Source of the DNA: Helicobacter typhlonius
GTDB lineage: Bacteria; Campylobacterota; Campylobacteria; Campylobacterales; Helicobacteraceae
Length of the DNA stretch: 64,000 bases
Assembly (NCBI RefSeq): GCF_001460635.1
Contig: NZ_LN907858.1
Location: 1,116,001-1,180,000 of the forward strand
Direction of reading: 5' to 3'
The translations under genes and the position numbers were made by a program. Below, in pieces: positions 27,307 through 37,595 of the stretch; the first letter of the stretch is position 1; each line of letters begins with the position of its first letter. A model generated the notes under the pieces. That model had not been told where the DNA came from. It saw only the letters and a program-made list of their open reading frames with translations, and searched no databases.

Positions 27307-28192
27307 ACACAACCCCTATTGAATCTGCCAAAATACATAAAAAGAGCATAATACCCAAATAACCATTAGTTACAAAGAAAGCTTTAGGGATATTTTTCAA
27401 ATGCACACTCACTAAATACTGCTCATAGCATAGAATCATAGCAGCGAGACAAACGCCAATTTGCGCAATGATATGAAGCTCTGCCACATATACAAAACCT
27501 GCCCAAAATCCCACTGCAAATAAATGACAGCATCTTGAAATCCACAAGGTAACCCTTACACCAAAATACGCAGGGATTGAATGGAGATCATTTGCCTTAT
27601 CAAATTCCATATCCTGTAATGAATAAAGTAAATCAAATCCAGCCACCCAAAAAAGCACACCAGCAGATAAAAGCACACTCCAAAGTGTAATCTCACCCAT
27701 AATCGCAATGACTCCAGCAATGGGGGCTAATCCTAAGCACACGCCAAGCACCCAATGCGCTATGGCACTAAAACGTTTGGTATAAGAATAAAATGCCAAA
27801 ATTGCTAAAAATGGCACACAAAGGTAAAATGCAAGATTGTTGATAAAATAAGAAACACACACAAAAAGGAGTGCGTTAAAGACATTAAAGATAATGAGCC
27901 ACGCTAAACTAATGCGCCCATCAACGCTAGGACGAGCCTTTGTGCGTGCGTTTAAGATATCAATATCCCTATCTTTGAGGCGATTAAACCCCATAGCAAA
28001 ATTTCTCGCACTAATAAGTGCCAAAGTACACAGCAGGAGTGTCCCCCACCCGCACCACGGAATCCCATACATTTGCATACTTGCCACGACCATTGCGATA
28101 AGAATAAAACTACTTGAAAAAATCGTATGTTCAAACGCTACAAGATCGCTAAAACTTTTTAATTGCATTTTAAAGGTTCTAAACATACTCAT
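27296..28192 (-). CDS. mqnP: UbiA-family prenyltransferase (menaquinone, likely MqnP)
   Basis: Membrane prenyltransferase with about eight helices, 298 residues. Both Asp-rich Mg-prenyl-diphosphate motifs are present: GFNRLKDRDIDILNARTKARP, near residue 70, and YSLQDMEFDKANDLHSIP, near 190. Campylobacterota make menaquinone by the futalosine pathway and lack ubiquinone, so this enzyme most likely prenylates a futalosine-derived naphthoate rather than 4-hydroxybenzoate. That substrate is inferred from lineage. It is the first gene of the minus-strand run to 19.8 kb and diverges from cvpA. Confidence 0.85.
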   Translation of the reverse strand: MSMFRTFKMQLKSFSDLVAFEHTIFSSSFILIAMVVASMQMYGIPWCGWGTLLLCTLALISARNFAMGFNRLKDRDIDILNARTKARPSVDGRISLAWLIIFNVFNALLFVCVSYFINNLAFYLCVPFLAILAFYSYTKRFSAIAHWVLGVCLGLAPIAGVIAIMGEITLWSVLLSAGVLFWVAGFDLLYSLQDMEFDKANDLHSIPAYFGVRVTLWISRCCHLFAVGFWAGFVYVAELHIIAQIGVCLAAMILCYEQYLVSVHLKNIPKAFFVTNGYLGIMLFLCILADSIGVVYGY

Positions 28193-28411
28193 TACGCTAC
28201 ATTCCTTACACTTTGCTTTATATAGAATCTTAGGTTCTGTGAAAATATTTTACAGCAAAAAACGGGGGATTCTAAAATACCTTACCAAAAAATAAGCTAA
28301 AACTCTTGCAAAATAAGGCAAAATCGTTTAATATTACTGCATTTTTTTGCCTCTTGTCTCTCTCATCTACCAAAGACAAAAAAAGAGAATGCAACAAAAA
28401 GGATTATCACA

Positions 28412-29074
28412 ATGGATACATTAAGCTATATTGACATAGGAATTTTAGTTTTGCTTATTTTGCTCTCTATCAAGGGCATTTGGCAGGGCATTATTAGAGG
28501 GTTGGCTAGTTTTTTAGGCATCTTGCTTGGGATATTTTTTGCTTCAAGATTCTATACAGATGCGGGCGAGTGGTTTGCTCATACAATCTATGATTTCAAC
28601 TCCACAGATCTAAATGCCCTTGTCGGCTTTGTTATTCTCATCACGCTCATTTGGTCTGTATTTTTGCTTGTGGGCGAAATCATATTTCGTGTGCTACACT
28701 TCACGCCTCTAGCCGTGCTTGATAGGGCTTTTGGCTTGGCTTTTGGATTCTGTAAGGCGTTTTTGCTCCTCTCTATCGTTGTCTTTGGTATCTCACAGAT
28801 TGGTTGGCTCAAAAACTTTTCCCAAAATATTGAGCAAAATAGCTCCATTTTTCCCCTAATGAAGAATCTCGCTGTGCATATTATGAATCTTGATGAAGTG
28901 CAAGAGGTAGCAAAGAATTTACAATCTCCACAAAAGAATATAGAAGCAACCATTAACGAACAAATCGATAAAGTAAAAGAGCCAATAGAGAATGTAAAAA
29001 ATGAGGCGAAAAACATCACACAGGAAATAAAAGAGGGCGCACAAAATCTGCAAGAGCAGATAAATTCTCATTAA
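28412..29074 (+). CDS. CvpA-family membrane protein
   Basis: 220 residues with four hydrophobic segments in the first 135 residues. DIGILVLLILLSIKGIWQGIIRG and LDRAFGLAFGFCKAFLLLS are typical of CvpA. The C-terminal 85 residues are a charged helical tail (EQIDKVKEPIENVKNEAKN). E. coli CvpA is linked to colicin V export and envelope stress, but the mechanism is unknown. AAAAGGATTATCACA precedes the ATG. It heads cvpA-lysS-glyA-DUF1882-SPOR, the order I recall from H. pylori HP0181 to HP0185. Confidence 0.87.
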   Translation: MDTLSYIDIGILVLLILLSIKGIWQGIIRGLASFLGILLGIFFASRFYTDAGEWFAHTIYDFNSTDLNALVGFVILITLIWSVFLLVGEIIFRVLHFTPLAVLDRAFGLAFGFCKAFLLLSIVVFGISQIGWLKNFSQNIEQNSSIFPLMKNLAVHIMNLDEVQEVAKNLQSPQKNIEATINEQIDKVKEPIENVKNEAKNITQEIKEGAQNLQEQINSH

Positions 29075-29089
29075 AGGTTACTTAAAGCT

Positions 29090-30673
29090 ATGTTTTCAAA
29101 TTTTTATGTCCAGCAACGTATCAAAAAAATGCAACTTATGCAGGATTTAGGGTTAAACCCTTACAGCAATGAGCTTTCACGCACATTAAGCAATCGCGCG
29201 TTTTTAGATAAATACACATATCTTTTAGAATCTGCTGCGCCAGATTCACAACCAAACCCTACCGCACATTCTCAAAATACAGAAAATCCACTAGAGAGTC
29301 AGACGGAAAGCATAGTTGGGCGCGTGAGATTTATCCGCCTTATGGGAAAAGCGTGTTTTATTAAGATTCAAGATGAGAGTGCGATACTTCAAGCATACAT
29401 ATCAAAAAATGATGTCGACGAGAACTTTTCATATATCAAAAAAATCCTTGAAGTGGGGGATATTATCAATGTTAAGGGCTTTGCTTTTGTAACCAAAACG
29501 GGCGAGTTAAGCATTCACGCACAAAGCTTTAGCATACTCACAAAAAGCATCGTGCCATTACCTGAAAAATTCCACGGACTAAGCGATGTAGAGCTACGTT
29601 ATCGCCAACGATATGTAGATTTAATCGTCAATGAAGAAGTAAAAGAGCTTTTCAAAATGCGGAGCAAGATTATCTCGTGTGTGCGGAGATTTTTTGAGCA
29701 AAAAAGCTTTTTAGAAGTCGAAACACCTATGCTCCACCCAATCCCCGGTGGCGCGAATGCAAAACCTTTTATTACTCATCACAATGCCCTGAATGCCGAC
29801 AGATATTTACGTATCGCACCAGAGCTTTATTTAAAGCGGCTTATCGTGGGAGGATTTGAAGCGGTTTTTGAACTCAATCGTAACTTCCGCAATGAAGGAA
29901 TGGACCACTCACATAATCCAGAATTTAGTATGATTGAATTCTATTGGGCATATAAAACATACGAGGACTTAATCACTCTCACACAGGAGCTTTTTAGCTT
30001 TATTTTAGAATCTCTTCATCTCCCCAAGATTCTATATTTTAATGACCACGAGATAGACTTTAACAAGTGGAGCATTATTAGCTACAAGGACGCTTTGGTG
30101 CAAATCGGCGGACTCGATAAAGAACTTATAAATGATAAAAATGCGCTCCTTAACCTTTTGCAAGAAAAACATCTCAAAGTCGATAGCCAAATGCCCTATG
30201 GTAAGCTTTTGGGCGAGGCATTTGATGAATTTGTTGAGCATAAACTCATCAATCCAACTTTTATTACGCAATATCCCATTGAGATTAGCCCACTCGCAAG
30301 GCGCAATGATAGAGATTCTAATATCGCCGATAGATTCGAGCTTTTTATCGGTGGGCGGGAGATTGCCAATGGCTTTAGCGAACTCAACGACCCACTAGAC
30401 CAATTTGAAAGATTTAAAGAACAGGTAAAAGCAAAAGACGCAGGCGATGAGGAAGCACAATATATGGATGAAGACTATGTGTGGGCGCTTGCTCACGGAA
30501 TGCCACCCACCGCGGGCGAGGGCATAGGAATTGATCGCTTAGTAATGCTTTTAAGTAATGCAAAAACAATTAAAGATGTAATTTTATTTCCTGCATTAAA
30601 GCTAACTAAAACAAATTTTGATACAATACATTTTCAAGATTCAGGCGAAAACGCAACCAAACAAGGAGGGTAG
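29090..30673 (+). CDS. lysS: Lysyl-tRNA synthetase, class II
   Basis: Charges tRNA-Lys. The 527 residues have the OB-fold anticodon-binding domain (about 80-190), motif 2 [23 protein letters not shown] divided around the Arg, and motif 3 [12 protein letters not shown] near the end. The segment at about 47-75 ([11 protein letters not shown] and [11 protein letters not shown]) is a polar low-complexity insertion before the OB fold, carrying AGAATCT and AGATTC words. The stop is immediately followed by the glyA ATG. Confidence 0.96.
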   Translation: MFSNFYVQQRIKKMQLMQDLGLNPYSNELSRTLSNRAFLDKYTYLLESAAPDSQPNPTAHSQNTENPLESQTESIVGRVRFIRLMGKACFIKIQDESAILQAYISKNDVDENFSYIKKILEVGDIINVKGFAFVTKTGELSIHAQSFSILTKSIVPLPEKFHGLSDVELRYRQRYVDLIVNEEVKELFKMRSKIISCVRRFFEQKSFLEVETPMLHPIPGGANAKPFITHHNALNADRYLRIAPELYLKRLIVGGFEAVFELNRNFRNEGMDHSHNPEFSMIEFYWAYKTYEDLITLTQELFSFILESLHLPKILYFNDHEIDFNKWSIISYKDALVQIGGLDKELINDKNALLNLLQEKHLKVDSQMPYGKLLGEAFDEFVEHKLINPTFITQYPIEISPLARRNDRDSNIADRFELFIGGREIANGFSELNDPLDQFERFKEQVKAKDAGDEEAQYMDEDYVWALAHGMPPTAGEGIGIDRLVMLLSNAKTIKDVILFPALKLTKTNFDTIHFQDSGENATKQGG

Positions 30674-31924
30674 ATGAGTTACATCATTAAAGAGCAGGAT
30701 AGTGAGATTTTTGAACTCATAGAGAAAGAGCTAGAGCGGCAAAACGAGCATTTAGAGATGATAGCGAGTGAAAATTTCACATTTCCTAGCGTTATGGAGG
30801 CTATGGGAAGCGTTTTGACAAATAAATATGCTGAAGGCTACCCTTTCAAGCGCTATTATGGTGGGTGCGAATTTGTGGATAAAATCGAGGAAATTGCCAT
30901 TGAGAGAGCAAAAAGGCTTTTTGGGGCAAATTTTGCTAATGTGCAACCGCATTCAGGCTCACAAGCCAATGCAGCAGTCTATGCTGCCCTCCTTAAACCT
31001 TACGATAAAATACTCGGTATGGATCTAAGCCACGGCGGACACCTCACGCACGGCGCAAAAGTCAGCACTTCAGGACAGCTTTACCAAAGCTTCTTTTATG
31101 GTGTGGAACTCAATGGCTATATCGACTATGATAAACTTGCGCTTCAAGCACAAGTTGTCAAGCCAAATATCCTTGTATGTGGATTTTCAGCCTATACGCG
31201 AGAGCTTGATTTCAAAAAATTGCGCGAGATCGCAGATTCAGTAGGAGCTTTACTTATGGGTGATGTAGCGCACGTAGCCGGGCTTGTCGTCGCTGGAGAA
31301 TATCCCAATCCGTTTCCACATTGCCACGTCGTTACGACAACTACACACAAAACTTTACGCGGACCAAGGGGTGGTATGATACTCACAAACGATGAGGAGT
31401 TAAGCGCAAAAATCAATAAAGCTGTGTTTCCCGGTATCCAAGGGGGACCGCTTATGCACGTGATTGCCGGCAAAGCAGTAGGTTTCAAAGAGAATCTAAA
31501 GCCAGAGTGGAAAACATACGCAAAACAAGTCAAAGCAAATATTCAAGCCCTTGCAAAAGTGCTTGTAAAGCGCAATTATAACCTTGTGAGTGGTGGGAGC
31601 GACAATCACTTGGTGCTTATGAGTTTCTTAAACAACGATTTTAGTGGTAAAGAGGCGGATTTGGCTTTGGGTAATGCCGGAATCACCGTCAATAAAAACA
31701 CCGTGCCGGGCGAAACTCGCTCACCTTTTGTAACAAGCGGTATTAGAATCGGTTCGCCGGCTTTGAGTGCGCGAGGTATGAAAGAAAAAGAGTTTGAGTG
31801 GATTGCAGAAAAAATTGCGGATATCCTTGATGATATTCACAATACAGACTTGCAAGCCAAGATTAAAACTCAAATCAAAGATTTTTCAAAAAGTTTTAGA
31901 ATCTATGATAAACCAATTTTTTAG
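30674..31924 (+). CDS. glyA: Serine hydroxymethyltransferase
   Basis: PLP enzyme interconverting serine and glycine with tetrahydrofolate, the main source of one-carbon units. 416 residues. Signatures: [40 protein letters not shown] in pieces, [11 protein letters not shown], the PLP lysine in [16 protein letters not shown], and [16 protein letters not shown]. The GGAGGG ribosome site lies inside the last lysS codons with zero spacing between genes, indicating coupling. Confidence 0.97.
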   Translation: MSYIIKEQDSEIFELIEKELERQNEHLEMIASENFTFPSVMEAMGSVLTNKYAEGYPFKRYYGGCEFVDKIEEIAIERAKRLFGANFANVQPHSGSQANAAVYAALLKPYDKILGMDLSHGGHLTHGAKVSTSGQLYQSFFYGVELNGYIDYDKLALQAQVVKPNILVCGFSAYTRELDFKKLREIADSVGALLMGDVAHVAGLVVAGEYPNPFPHCHVVTTTTHKTLRGPRGGMILTNDEELSAKINKAVFPGIQGGPLMHVIAGKAVGFKENLKPEWKTYAKQVKANIQALAKVLVKRNYNLVSGGSDNHLVLMSFLNNDFSGKEADLALGNAGITVNKNTVPGETRSPFVTSGIRIGSPALSARGMKEKEFEWIAEKIADILDDIHNTDLQAKIKTQIKDFSKSFRIYDKPIF

Positions 31925-31938
31925 CAGGAGGGGAAGTC

Positions 31939-32484
31939 GTGACAGAGATGGATCTTAAACTCATCAAAATGGACACATCACATTACTATAAACGTGTCAA
32001 TGGCTTGGGGACAAAAGTCAATCATATGGGACGGATTTTGTATGACAAATATGAAAGAGTCGATGCGATGCTTACTTCAATGCTTATTAGCAAACATTTT
32101 AAAAAAGAAATCGTCCTTGCACACTCACTCCTACTTGCCAAAGGGGCGAAAGTGGAAAATATCGTATTTGATTATAATGGGCGCAATCCAGAGAGATTCT
32201 ACCACCGTGCGCAGTTACTCTTGCGTGAGGAGGGCTTCTTGAACTTTACCGCGTTTCGTTCCAAGACACCCGGGCATTTGCACCTCTATGTGCATAAGGG
32301 ACACACAGAAATCAATGAGGGAAAGCGACTAGCCAAAACTCTCTCTCTTAAGTTAGCGCAACACTGCCCAAAAGAATGGAAAATCTTTCCAAGTGATGAG
32401 GTGCCTGCAAACTTCAATATTCTAGTCCTACCCTATGATGTGTATGCCAAAGAGCGTGGAGCAGCGTGGGCAAGGCATATGTAA
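31939..32484 (+). CDS. DUF1882-type conserved protein
   Basis: 181 residues. The GTG at 31939 follows AGGAGGGGAAGTC with good spacing, better than the in-frame ATG at 31948. Sequence blocks: [35 protein letters not shown]-like helix, and [19 protein letters not shown]. This corresponds to the Campylobacterota family next to glyA (HP0184 by recollection). No known catalytic motif, though several conserved His and Tyr residues are visible. No membrane segment. Function unknown. Confidence 0.8.
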   Translation: MTEMDLKLIKMDTSHYYKRVNGLGTKVNHMGRILYDKYERVDAMLTSMLISKHFKKEIVLAHSLLLAKGAKVENIVFDYNGRNPERFYHRAQLLLREEGFLNFTAFRSKTPGHLHLYVHKGHTEINEGKRLAKTLSLKLAQHCPKEWKIFPSDEVPANFNILVLPYDVYAKERGAAWARHM

Positions 32485-32513
32485 GCCTACCAATATAAAA
32501 TTAAGGAGCAATA

Positions 32514-33413
32514 ATGGAAACAAAACGAGAACTAAATGATATTTTAATCAACGATGATGACTTGCAAAAGCAAAACCGCACAAAAAGATTGATGATGATG
32601 ATTGCAATGGCACTCATCTTTTTATTTATTTTGATTGCGGTTGTTTTTGTCGTTACACGTGATGAAGAGGAGCTAAGCGAACGCCAAATGGCTGCCAATA
32701 GTGGTTTAACTCCTTTAGAGCCATCAGATCCATTCGTGCAGATTCCACTTGAGACCAAAGAAACAGAGAAAGATCCATTTCAACAAGTATTAGAGGATAT
32801 TCGTAACCGCGCAGAAAATAATCAAGTGGCACAATCTACAACAACCCAAGAGCCTACACCACCAAGACAACCAATTGTCGAGAACAAACCAACTCAACAG
32901 CCTGTGCTTCCTAGCAAACCGGTTTCACAGCCCACGCAAACCCAACCCGCAAAGCCTGTAAAACCTGCAAATATGACAGCTACTACAAACACGACAAAAG
33001 AACCTACAAAACCGGCTCAAACAGCTGCGCCAAAACCAGCAACAACTAAGCCGACTACTACGCCTACCACAGCCACACCGCTTAAACCCGCACAAGCAAC
33101 CCAAAGCGATCCTAACAATATCGCAAGTATATTTAGTGATGTCTCCACGCCACAAATGGATACATCAAAAAATGGACAAATCGCAGAGAAAGGATTCTAT
33201 TTACAAGTGGGATCTTTCACAAATAAGCCGAATGCAGAGTTTTTAAAGCAAATTAGCAATTATAGCTATCGCGTGTATATGGGGACTTCAACAAATGGAC
33301 AAGCCACTACAAAGTATCTCATTGGTCCTTATAAATCTCGCACAGAGGCAAGTAGAGATTTACCAAATTTCAAGGCTCTCGTGCCTGACCCGGTGCATTT
33401 TGAGGTAAAATAA
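32514..33413 (+). CDS. SPOR-domain membrane protein
   Basis: 299 residues in a bitopic layout. A short cytoplasmic N-terminus leads to a transmembrane helix at about 24-45 (LMMMIAMALIFLFILIAVVF). A periplasmic linker of about 170 residues is rich in P, T, Q and K, and a C-terminal SPOR domain spans about 223-299 (EKGFYLQVGSFTNKPNAEF and TKYLIGPYKSRTEASRDL). SPOR domains bind denuded peptidoglycan at the division site, so a cell-division role is likely. It ends a five-gene operon; a short GGGGC/GCCCC hairpin (33424-33437) lies just after the stop but lacks a T-run. Confidence 0.88.
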   Translation: METKRELNDILINDDDLQKQNRTKRLMMMIAMALIFLFILIAVVFVVTRDEEELSERQMAANSGLTPLEPSDPFVQIPLETKETEKDPFQQVLEDIRNRAENNQVAQSTTTQEPTPPRQPIVENKPTQQPVLPSKPVSQPTQTQPAKPVKPANMTATTNTTKEPTKPAQTAAPKPATTKPTTTPTTATPLKPAQATQSDPNNIASIFSDVSTPQMDTSKNGQIAEKGFYLQVGSFTNKPNAEFLKQISNYSYRVYMGTSTNGQATTKYLIGPYKSRTEASRDLPNFKALVPDPVHFEVK

Positions 33414-33516
33414 TCCTCATCATGGGGCTTTAGCCCCCTAGATACCAGTAAAGTTTTCAAAATATCGTAGCACTTGTTTATGTACTCGACAAACACGATT
33501 AAAAGGCAATCCTTAC

Positions 33517-34803
33517 TTATACGCTTTTATAAACCATATAACCAAAAAACAAAAGCGCGAGCAAATGAAGTGTGTAATACAACCTTTTTGTATAAATTGC
33601 CCCGATTGCGCACAAAGTAAAAATACACAAAAACCACCAAGGCGTATAAAATTCGATAGAATTAATTTGCAGATTCATAGCCCACTGCAAAAACTCATCA
33701 CACAATGCCCCAACTCCCACAATATGTGCTATCAACATAGCCGGGAAAAACACGACAAAAAGCAAACTAATTGGGATACTTAGTAAAGATAAAGAAGTGA
33801 AGTAAGGAAAAAACCAATGTGTCAAAGGGAGCATATCAAAGAAAATAAGCGTATTAAATAAAAGCACATATAGCACTTTAGAATCTAAGCGCACATATTT
33901 TACAAAGAGATAGATAAAAAACACACCACTTACAGACAATCCAAAGCCTATACTAAATATAAGACGTGGAAAGAATGCCACACACACGCACACCACAACA
34001 ACAAGGAGTCTAAAGCTAAAAAGCTTAATCCCACTATATACGACTAAAAATCCACACACTGCCATTGTAAAAGCGCGTAAAAACGAGGGTGTAAAATCAA
34101 GCAGCAACAAATACGCAAAAAGCCCCACAAGCACCATAAATCCCACATCAAAGTATTTGTTACGATAGCTTAGCCTATGGTGGAAGATTCTATAAATACT
34201 ACTAAGAATCCACCCTAACACAAAGCTCAAAATCCCCAAGTGAAAGCCGCTAATAGCAATTAAATGCGCAATACCTAGCCTAGCACTCAAGTCTCGCCAA
34301 ATGCTCGGCAAAGCATCTGCCATAAAAAGTGTTTTATACAAAGAGGCGATAGCAGATTCAGTATGTTGGGTTTCTATCCATTCCCTTAGAAAATCCCTAT
34401 AATCCCGCTCATTCAGCAAGGAAATGCGATAAGAGACAAAAAAACAATGCTGCAAGTAGGATACAAACGAGCACTCAAGCCCCTTGCCATAAATTCTCAC
34501 AAATCTATGCGACAAGTCCTTAATATCCTCCCTGCTTGTTGTGTAGAATATCTCACCCTGTTTTGTTTTAAGTTTAAGCACCTCATAAGTTTTGCCATTT
34601 TTATGCTTCGTGTATTGATTGATAACTTGTGCGTATATTTCTTTATTTTCCTTTGTGCTAAACTCCCTATACGCGCGGTATTCCTGCCACAAATTCAAAG
34701 CAAATACAATCACACAAGCACACACAAAAACAACCCATTGCACCCTTGTGCTAAAAAGCTCCACATCAAAGGGAGAATGCGAAGCTTTTATAGAATCTTG
34801 CAC
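33517..34803 (-). CDS. comEC: ComEC/Rec2-family competence channel (short form)
   Basis: Inner-membrane DNA translocation channel for natural transformation. 428 residues with the Competence domain: LGIAHLIAISGFHLGILSFVL, then about eight helices, including LLDFTPSFLRAFTMAVCGFL. An OB-like N-terminal part is present, but the C-terminal metallo-beta-lactamase nuclease domain is absent, as in the short H. pylori protein. It lies 2 bases after dnaB, and with the prenyltransferase at 28.2 kb keeps gene associations I recall from HP1360 to HP1362. Confidence 0.88.
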   Translation of the reverse strand: MQDSIKASHSPFDVELFSTRVQWVVFVCACVIVFALNLWQEYRAYREFSTKENKEIYAQVINQYTKHKNGKTYEVLKLKTKQGEIFYTTSREDIKDLSHRFVRIYGKGLECSFVSYLQHCFFVSYRISLLNERDYRDFLREWIETQHTESAIASLYKTLFMADALPSIWRDLSARLGIAHLIAISGFHLGILSFVLGWILSSIYRIFHHRLSYRNKYFDVGFMVLVGLFAYLLLLDFTPSFLRAFTMAVCGFLVVYSGIKLFSFRLLVVVVCVCVAFFPRLIFSIGFGLSVSGVFFIYLFVKYVRLDSKVLYVLLFNTLIFFDMLPLTHWFFPYFTSLSLLSIPISLLFVVFFPAMLIAHIVGVGALCDEFLQWAMNLQINSIEFYTPWWFLCIFTLCAIGAIYTKRLYYTLHLLALLFFGYMVYKSV

Positions 34804-34805
34804 GA

Positions 34806-36248
34806 TTAAAAAATATTTGGCATATCAACTTGCGGAGAACCGATAATATCCTCGATATTAATCGAGCCACCGCTCGTATCATATTCTGGCTCACGCGGCT
34901 TATCCTCAAAGCGCGTAAAGCGTTTATTAAATTGAATCTCAATGGTTTTTACCTCTCCATTTCTGTTTTTGGCAATGATAATTTCGGCAGGTTCAATCTC
35001 GCGCTCTTGATGCTCGGGCTTAAAATCCTTTTCCTTGCCCTCCTTTTTTAACCTCGCGTATCGCTCCCTATCCTCGCGCTTTTTGTAAATATCATCTCTA
35101 TATAGAAACAAAATCACATCAGCATCTTGCTCTATTGCACCCGAATCTCGTAAGTCCGAAAGCGTAGGATGTTTATCATCTCTAGTTTCCACAAGGCGAT
35201 TAAGCTGTGAGAGAGCTATTATTGGCATTTCAAGATCACGCGCTAACATCTTAAGCCCACGCGAGATTTCAGCAATTTCTATTTGCTTATTCTGCTCCTT
35301 TCCACCGCTCATAAGCTGCAAATAGTCAATAATCGCCACATTAATTTCAGGGTGCTGTTTTTTCAGTCGGCGCAAAATCCCCTTGAGCTGCGCGATACCC
35401 AAAGACGAGGTATCGACAATATACAGAGGTTGGCTTGACATTGTATTTGCTACTTCACTCAAACGACCAAGCTCATCATTTGTGAGGTTTGCAGTGCGGA
35501 GATTCTGCAAAGCAATTGAGCTTTTCGCACTAAGCATTCTCATACCGAGTTGTAAATAGGGCATTTCAAGACTAAAAATCACCACTCCATTATGAGAATC
35601 CAAAATATGCTGGGCGATATTAAGGGCAAAAGTCGTCTTACCCATTGAGGGGCGCGCACCAATGATTATCAAATCGCCCGGATTGAATCCTGTCGTTAGG
35701 CGACTAAGCTCTCTAAAGCCCGTATCAAGCCCCACCACGACATTATTACCGCTATTTTTTAACTTTGTGAGATGGCTAATCACATTATTTGCTATCATCG
35801 GTGCTTCATAAATATTCTCTTGAGATTTCCCCAAAGAGACATTATTCAGCTTACGCTCAATCTCATTGATGATTTCCACCACATTTTGATTGTTATCAAG
35901 CGACTTTTCACGCAAAAAATTCGCTAATTGATGCAGCTCACGCTTGATACTCGCCTCTTTTATCTCATCTACATAAACTTCAATATTCGCAATTGGATTG
36001 ATCGCTAGAATCTCGAGCAATTCTTCTTGCGTGATTTTCTTATGCGGTGGCTTCTTGCTTAAGAGCAACTCACTATCAATAGGGAGATTGTTTTTAGTAA
36101 GGAAGTGGCACATATCAAAAATATCCTTATGCACAGGCAAAAGAAAATCATCGGCTTTAAGTTCAGCAGTGATTTCTTCAAATTTTTCGGGCGAGAAAAA
36201 GATAGATGAGAGGACAATTTTTTCAATCATCACAATGGGTTCTTGCAT
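34806..36248 (-). CDS. dnaB: Replicative DNA helicase DnaB
   Basis: Hexameric 5'-3' helicase of the replisome. Start: ATG 36248 (MQEPIVMIEKIVLSS), with AAGGAG five bases upstream; the frame extends two codons to a GTG. The N-terminal collar domain runs to about 150. RecA-like core: IIGARPSMGKTTFALNIAQH (Walker A), VAIIDYLQLMSGG (Walker B), SQLNRLVETR and SDLRDSGAIEQDADV. 480 residues, no intein. It precedes comEC by two bases. Confidence 0.96.
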   Translation of the reverse strand: MQEPIVMIEKIVLSSIFFSPEKFEEITAELKADDFLLPVHKDIFDMCHFLTKNNLPIDSELLLSKKPPHKKITQEELLEILAINPIANIEVYVDEIKEASIKRELHQLANFLREKSLDNNQNVVEIINEIERKLNNVSLGKSQENIYEAPMIANNVISHLTKLKNSGNNVVVGLDTGFRELSRLTTGFNPGDLIIIGARPSMGKTTFALNIAQHILDSHNGVVIFSLEMPYLQLGMRMLSAKSSIALQNLRTANLTNDELGRLSEVANTMSSQPLYIVDTSSLGIAQLKGILRRLKKQHPEINVAIIDYLQLMSGGKEQNKQIEIAEISRGLKMLARDLEMPIIALSQLNRLVETRDDKHPTLSDLRDSGAIEQDADVILFLYRDDIYKKREDRERYARLKKEGKEKDFKPEHQEREIEPAEIIIAKNRNGEVKTIEIQFNKRFTRFEDKPREPEYDTSGGSINIEDIIGSPQVDMPNIF

Positions 36249-36293
36249 ACACACTCCTTAAAAAGCAGTATTTTATCTTTTTTTACATTATCA

Positions 36294-37595
36294 TTACTTG
36301 AGATTTTTTGTATTATCCCACAAAAGTGTGAAGCAGCTTCCCTCCCCTACTTCGCTCTGCACCTCAATATCAATATGATATTCATCACAAATGCGCTTAA
36401 TAAGCGTCAAGCCTATGCCAAAGCCGCCTTGAAAGTCATTGCAGCGCACATATCGTTCAAAAATCTTTTTACACTCTTTTTCATTTATGCCACAGCCACT
36501 ATCACTAATACTTAAAAAACCTTCCCTTAGCACAATGTGAATTTTGCCACCTTTTTTGTTGTATTTAATAGCATTATGCAATAAATTATCAACTACGCAG
36601 GTGATTTTCTCCGCACTTGCATTGATAAATCTCTCCTCTAATCTGCTTTGCACCACAATGGATTTTTGTTCAAAAAATGGCGTAAAATACTCTAATCGCT
36701 CCTGTAAAAGCAAATGCAATGCAAGATTCTCATTTTTATCACTAATAGTGTGGGGAAAATTATACGCGACCAAGTCTTTATACAAATGACTTAAACTCTT
36801 TGAGGCAAGTTTAATGCGTTCAATTTTTTGAATCTGCGACTGGGTGAGATTATCCCTCTGTAAAGTCTCTATACTCATCAAAATAATGCTTAAAGGCGTG
36901 TTTATCTCGTGCGTAGAATCCTTGATAAAGCTATTAAGCAAATCGATTTTTTCACGCATAGGCTTAAGCGAGAGACGCACGAGAAAATAAGCGATAACTC
37001 CCATCGCAAAAAATGATAAAAGAAAATATGCAATAAGTCTAAGGCGCAAAAACAACATATCAGAATCTAAACTATCATCTTGTATAAAAACTTGATAACG
37101 TGGGCTCTTATAAAGCTTATGAAGTTTGGTATTTTTATCTTTTGTATCCTCTAAACCTACTTTATTTGAATCTTTGCCTTGCTTTTTTGTCTCATCTCGC
37201 TTCTTTTGTCTATGCAAAGGCTTAGGAGAATACTCGTGCATTGAAGGCTCGATAATAACCTTATCGCCGCGAATCGCAATACCATCTGCACGCTCATTTT
37301 CACTCAAAGGGCTTTCTAGGCTATTATAGATAACCTGCCCCTTGTGATGATAAATTGCTATGGGGTAGGTGATATTAGATTCTATTTGAGCAAGAGCAAG
37401 TGACAAATCATCTTTATTTGTGTATAAAATATCATACACCTCAAGGCTCATTTCACGCAATTTGCTTATCTGCTGGGCGAGTAAATGCCGACTCTCTTTT
37501 GCATACAAAAAACCAAAGAAAAGGCAGAGAAACACCCCGCTTGTGCCAAGATATAAACACAAAATCTTAATAATCGCCTTTTTTGCATTATCCAT
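36294..37595 (-). CDS. crdS: CrdS-like sensor histidine kinase
   Basis: 433 residues: TM1 about 10-31, periplasmic domain about 32-183, TM2 about 184-206, then the kinase core. The phospho-acceptor is His229 in STHEINTPLSIILM, the N box is LLHNAIKYNKK, and the G box is FQGGFGIGLTLIKRI. Residues 120-165 of the periplasmic part are an unusual lysine-rich stretch. In H. pylori CrdRS responds to copper and also acid/nitrosative stress. Here the assignment rests on position next to dnaB and overall layout. Overlaps crdR by 8 bases. Confidence 0.8.
   Translation of the reverse strand: MDNAKKAIIKILCLYLGTSGVFLCLFFGFLYAKESRHLLAQQISKLREMSLEVYDILYTNKDDLSLALAQIESNITYPIAIYHHKGQVIYNSLESPLSENERADGIAIRGDKVIIEPSMHEYSPKPLHRQKKRDETKKQGKDSNKVGLEDTKDKNTKLHKLYKSPRYQVFIQDDSLDSDMLFLRLRLIAYFLLSFFAMGVIAYFLVRLSLKPMREKIDLLNSFIKDSTHEINTPLSIILMSIETLQRDNLTQSQIQKIERIKLASKSLSHLYKDLVAYNFPHTISDKNENLALHLLLQERLEYFTPFFEQKSIVVQSRLEERFINASAEKITCVVDNLLHNAIKYNKKGGKIHIVLREGFLSISDSGCGINEKECKKIFERYVRCNDFQGGFGIGLTLIKRICDEYHIDIEVQSEVGEGSCFTLLWDNTKNLK

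Noticed and set aside
33424-33437. GGGGC-TTTA-GCCCC hairpin after the SPOR gene as a strong terminator
   Set aside because: Stem of only five pairs and no following T-run on either strand; at most a weak or Rho-dependent end.
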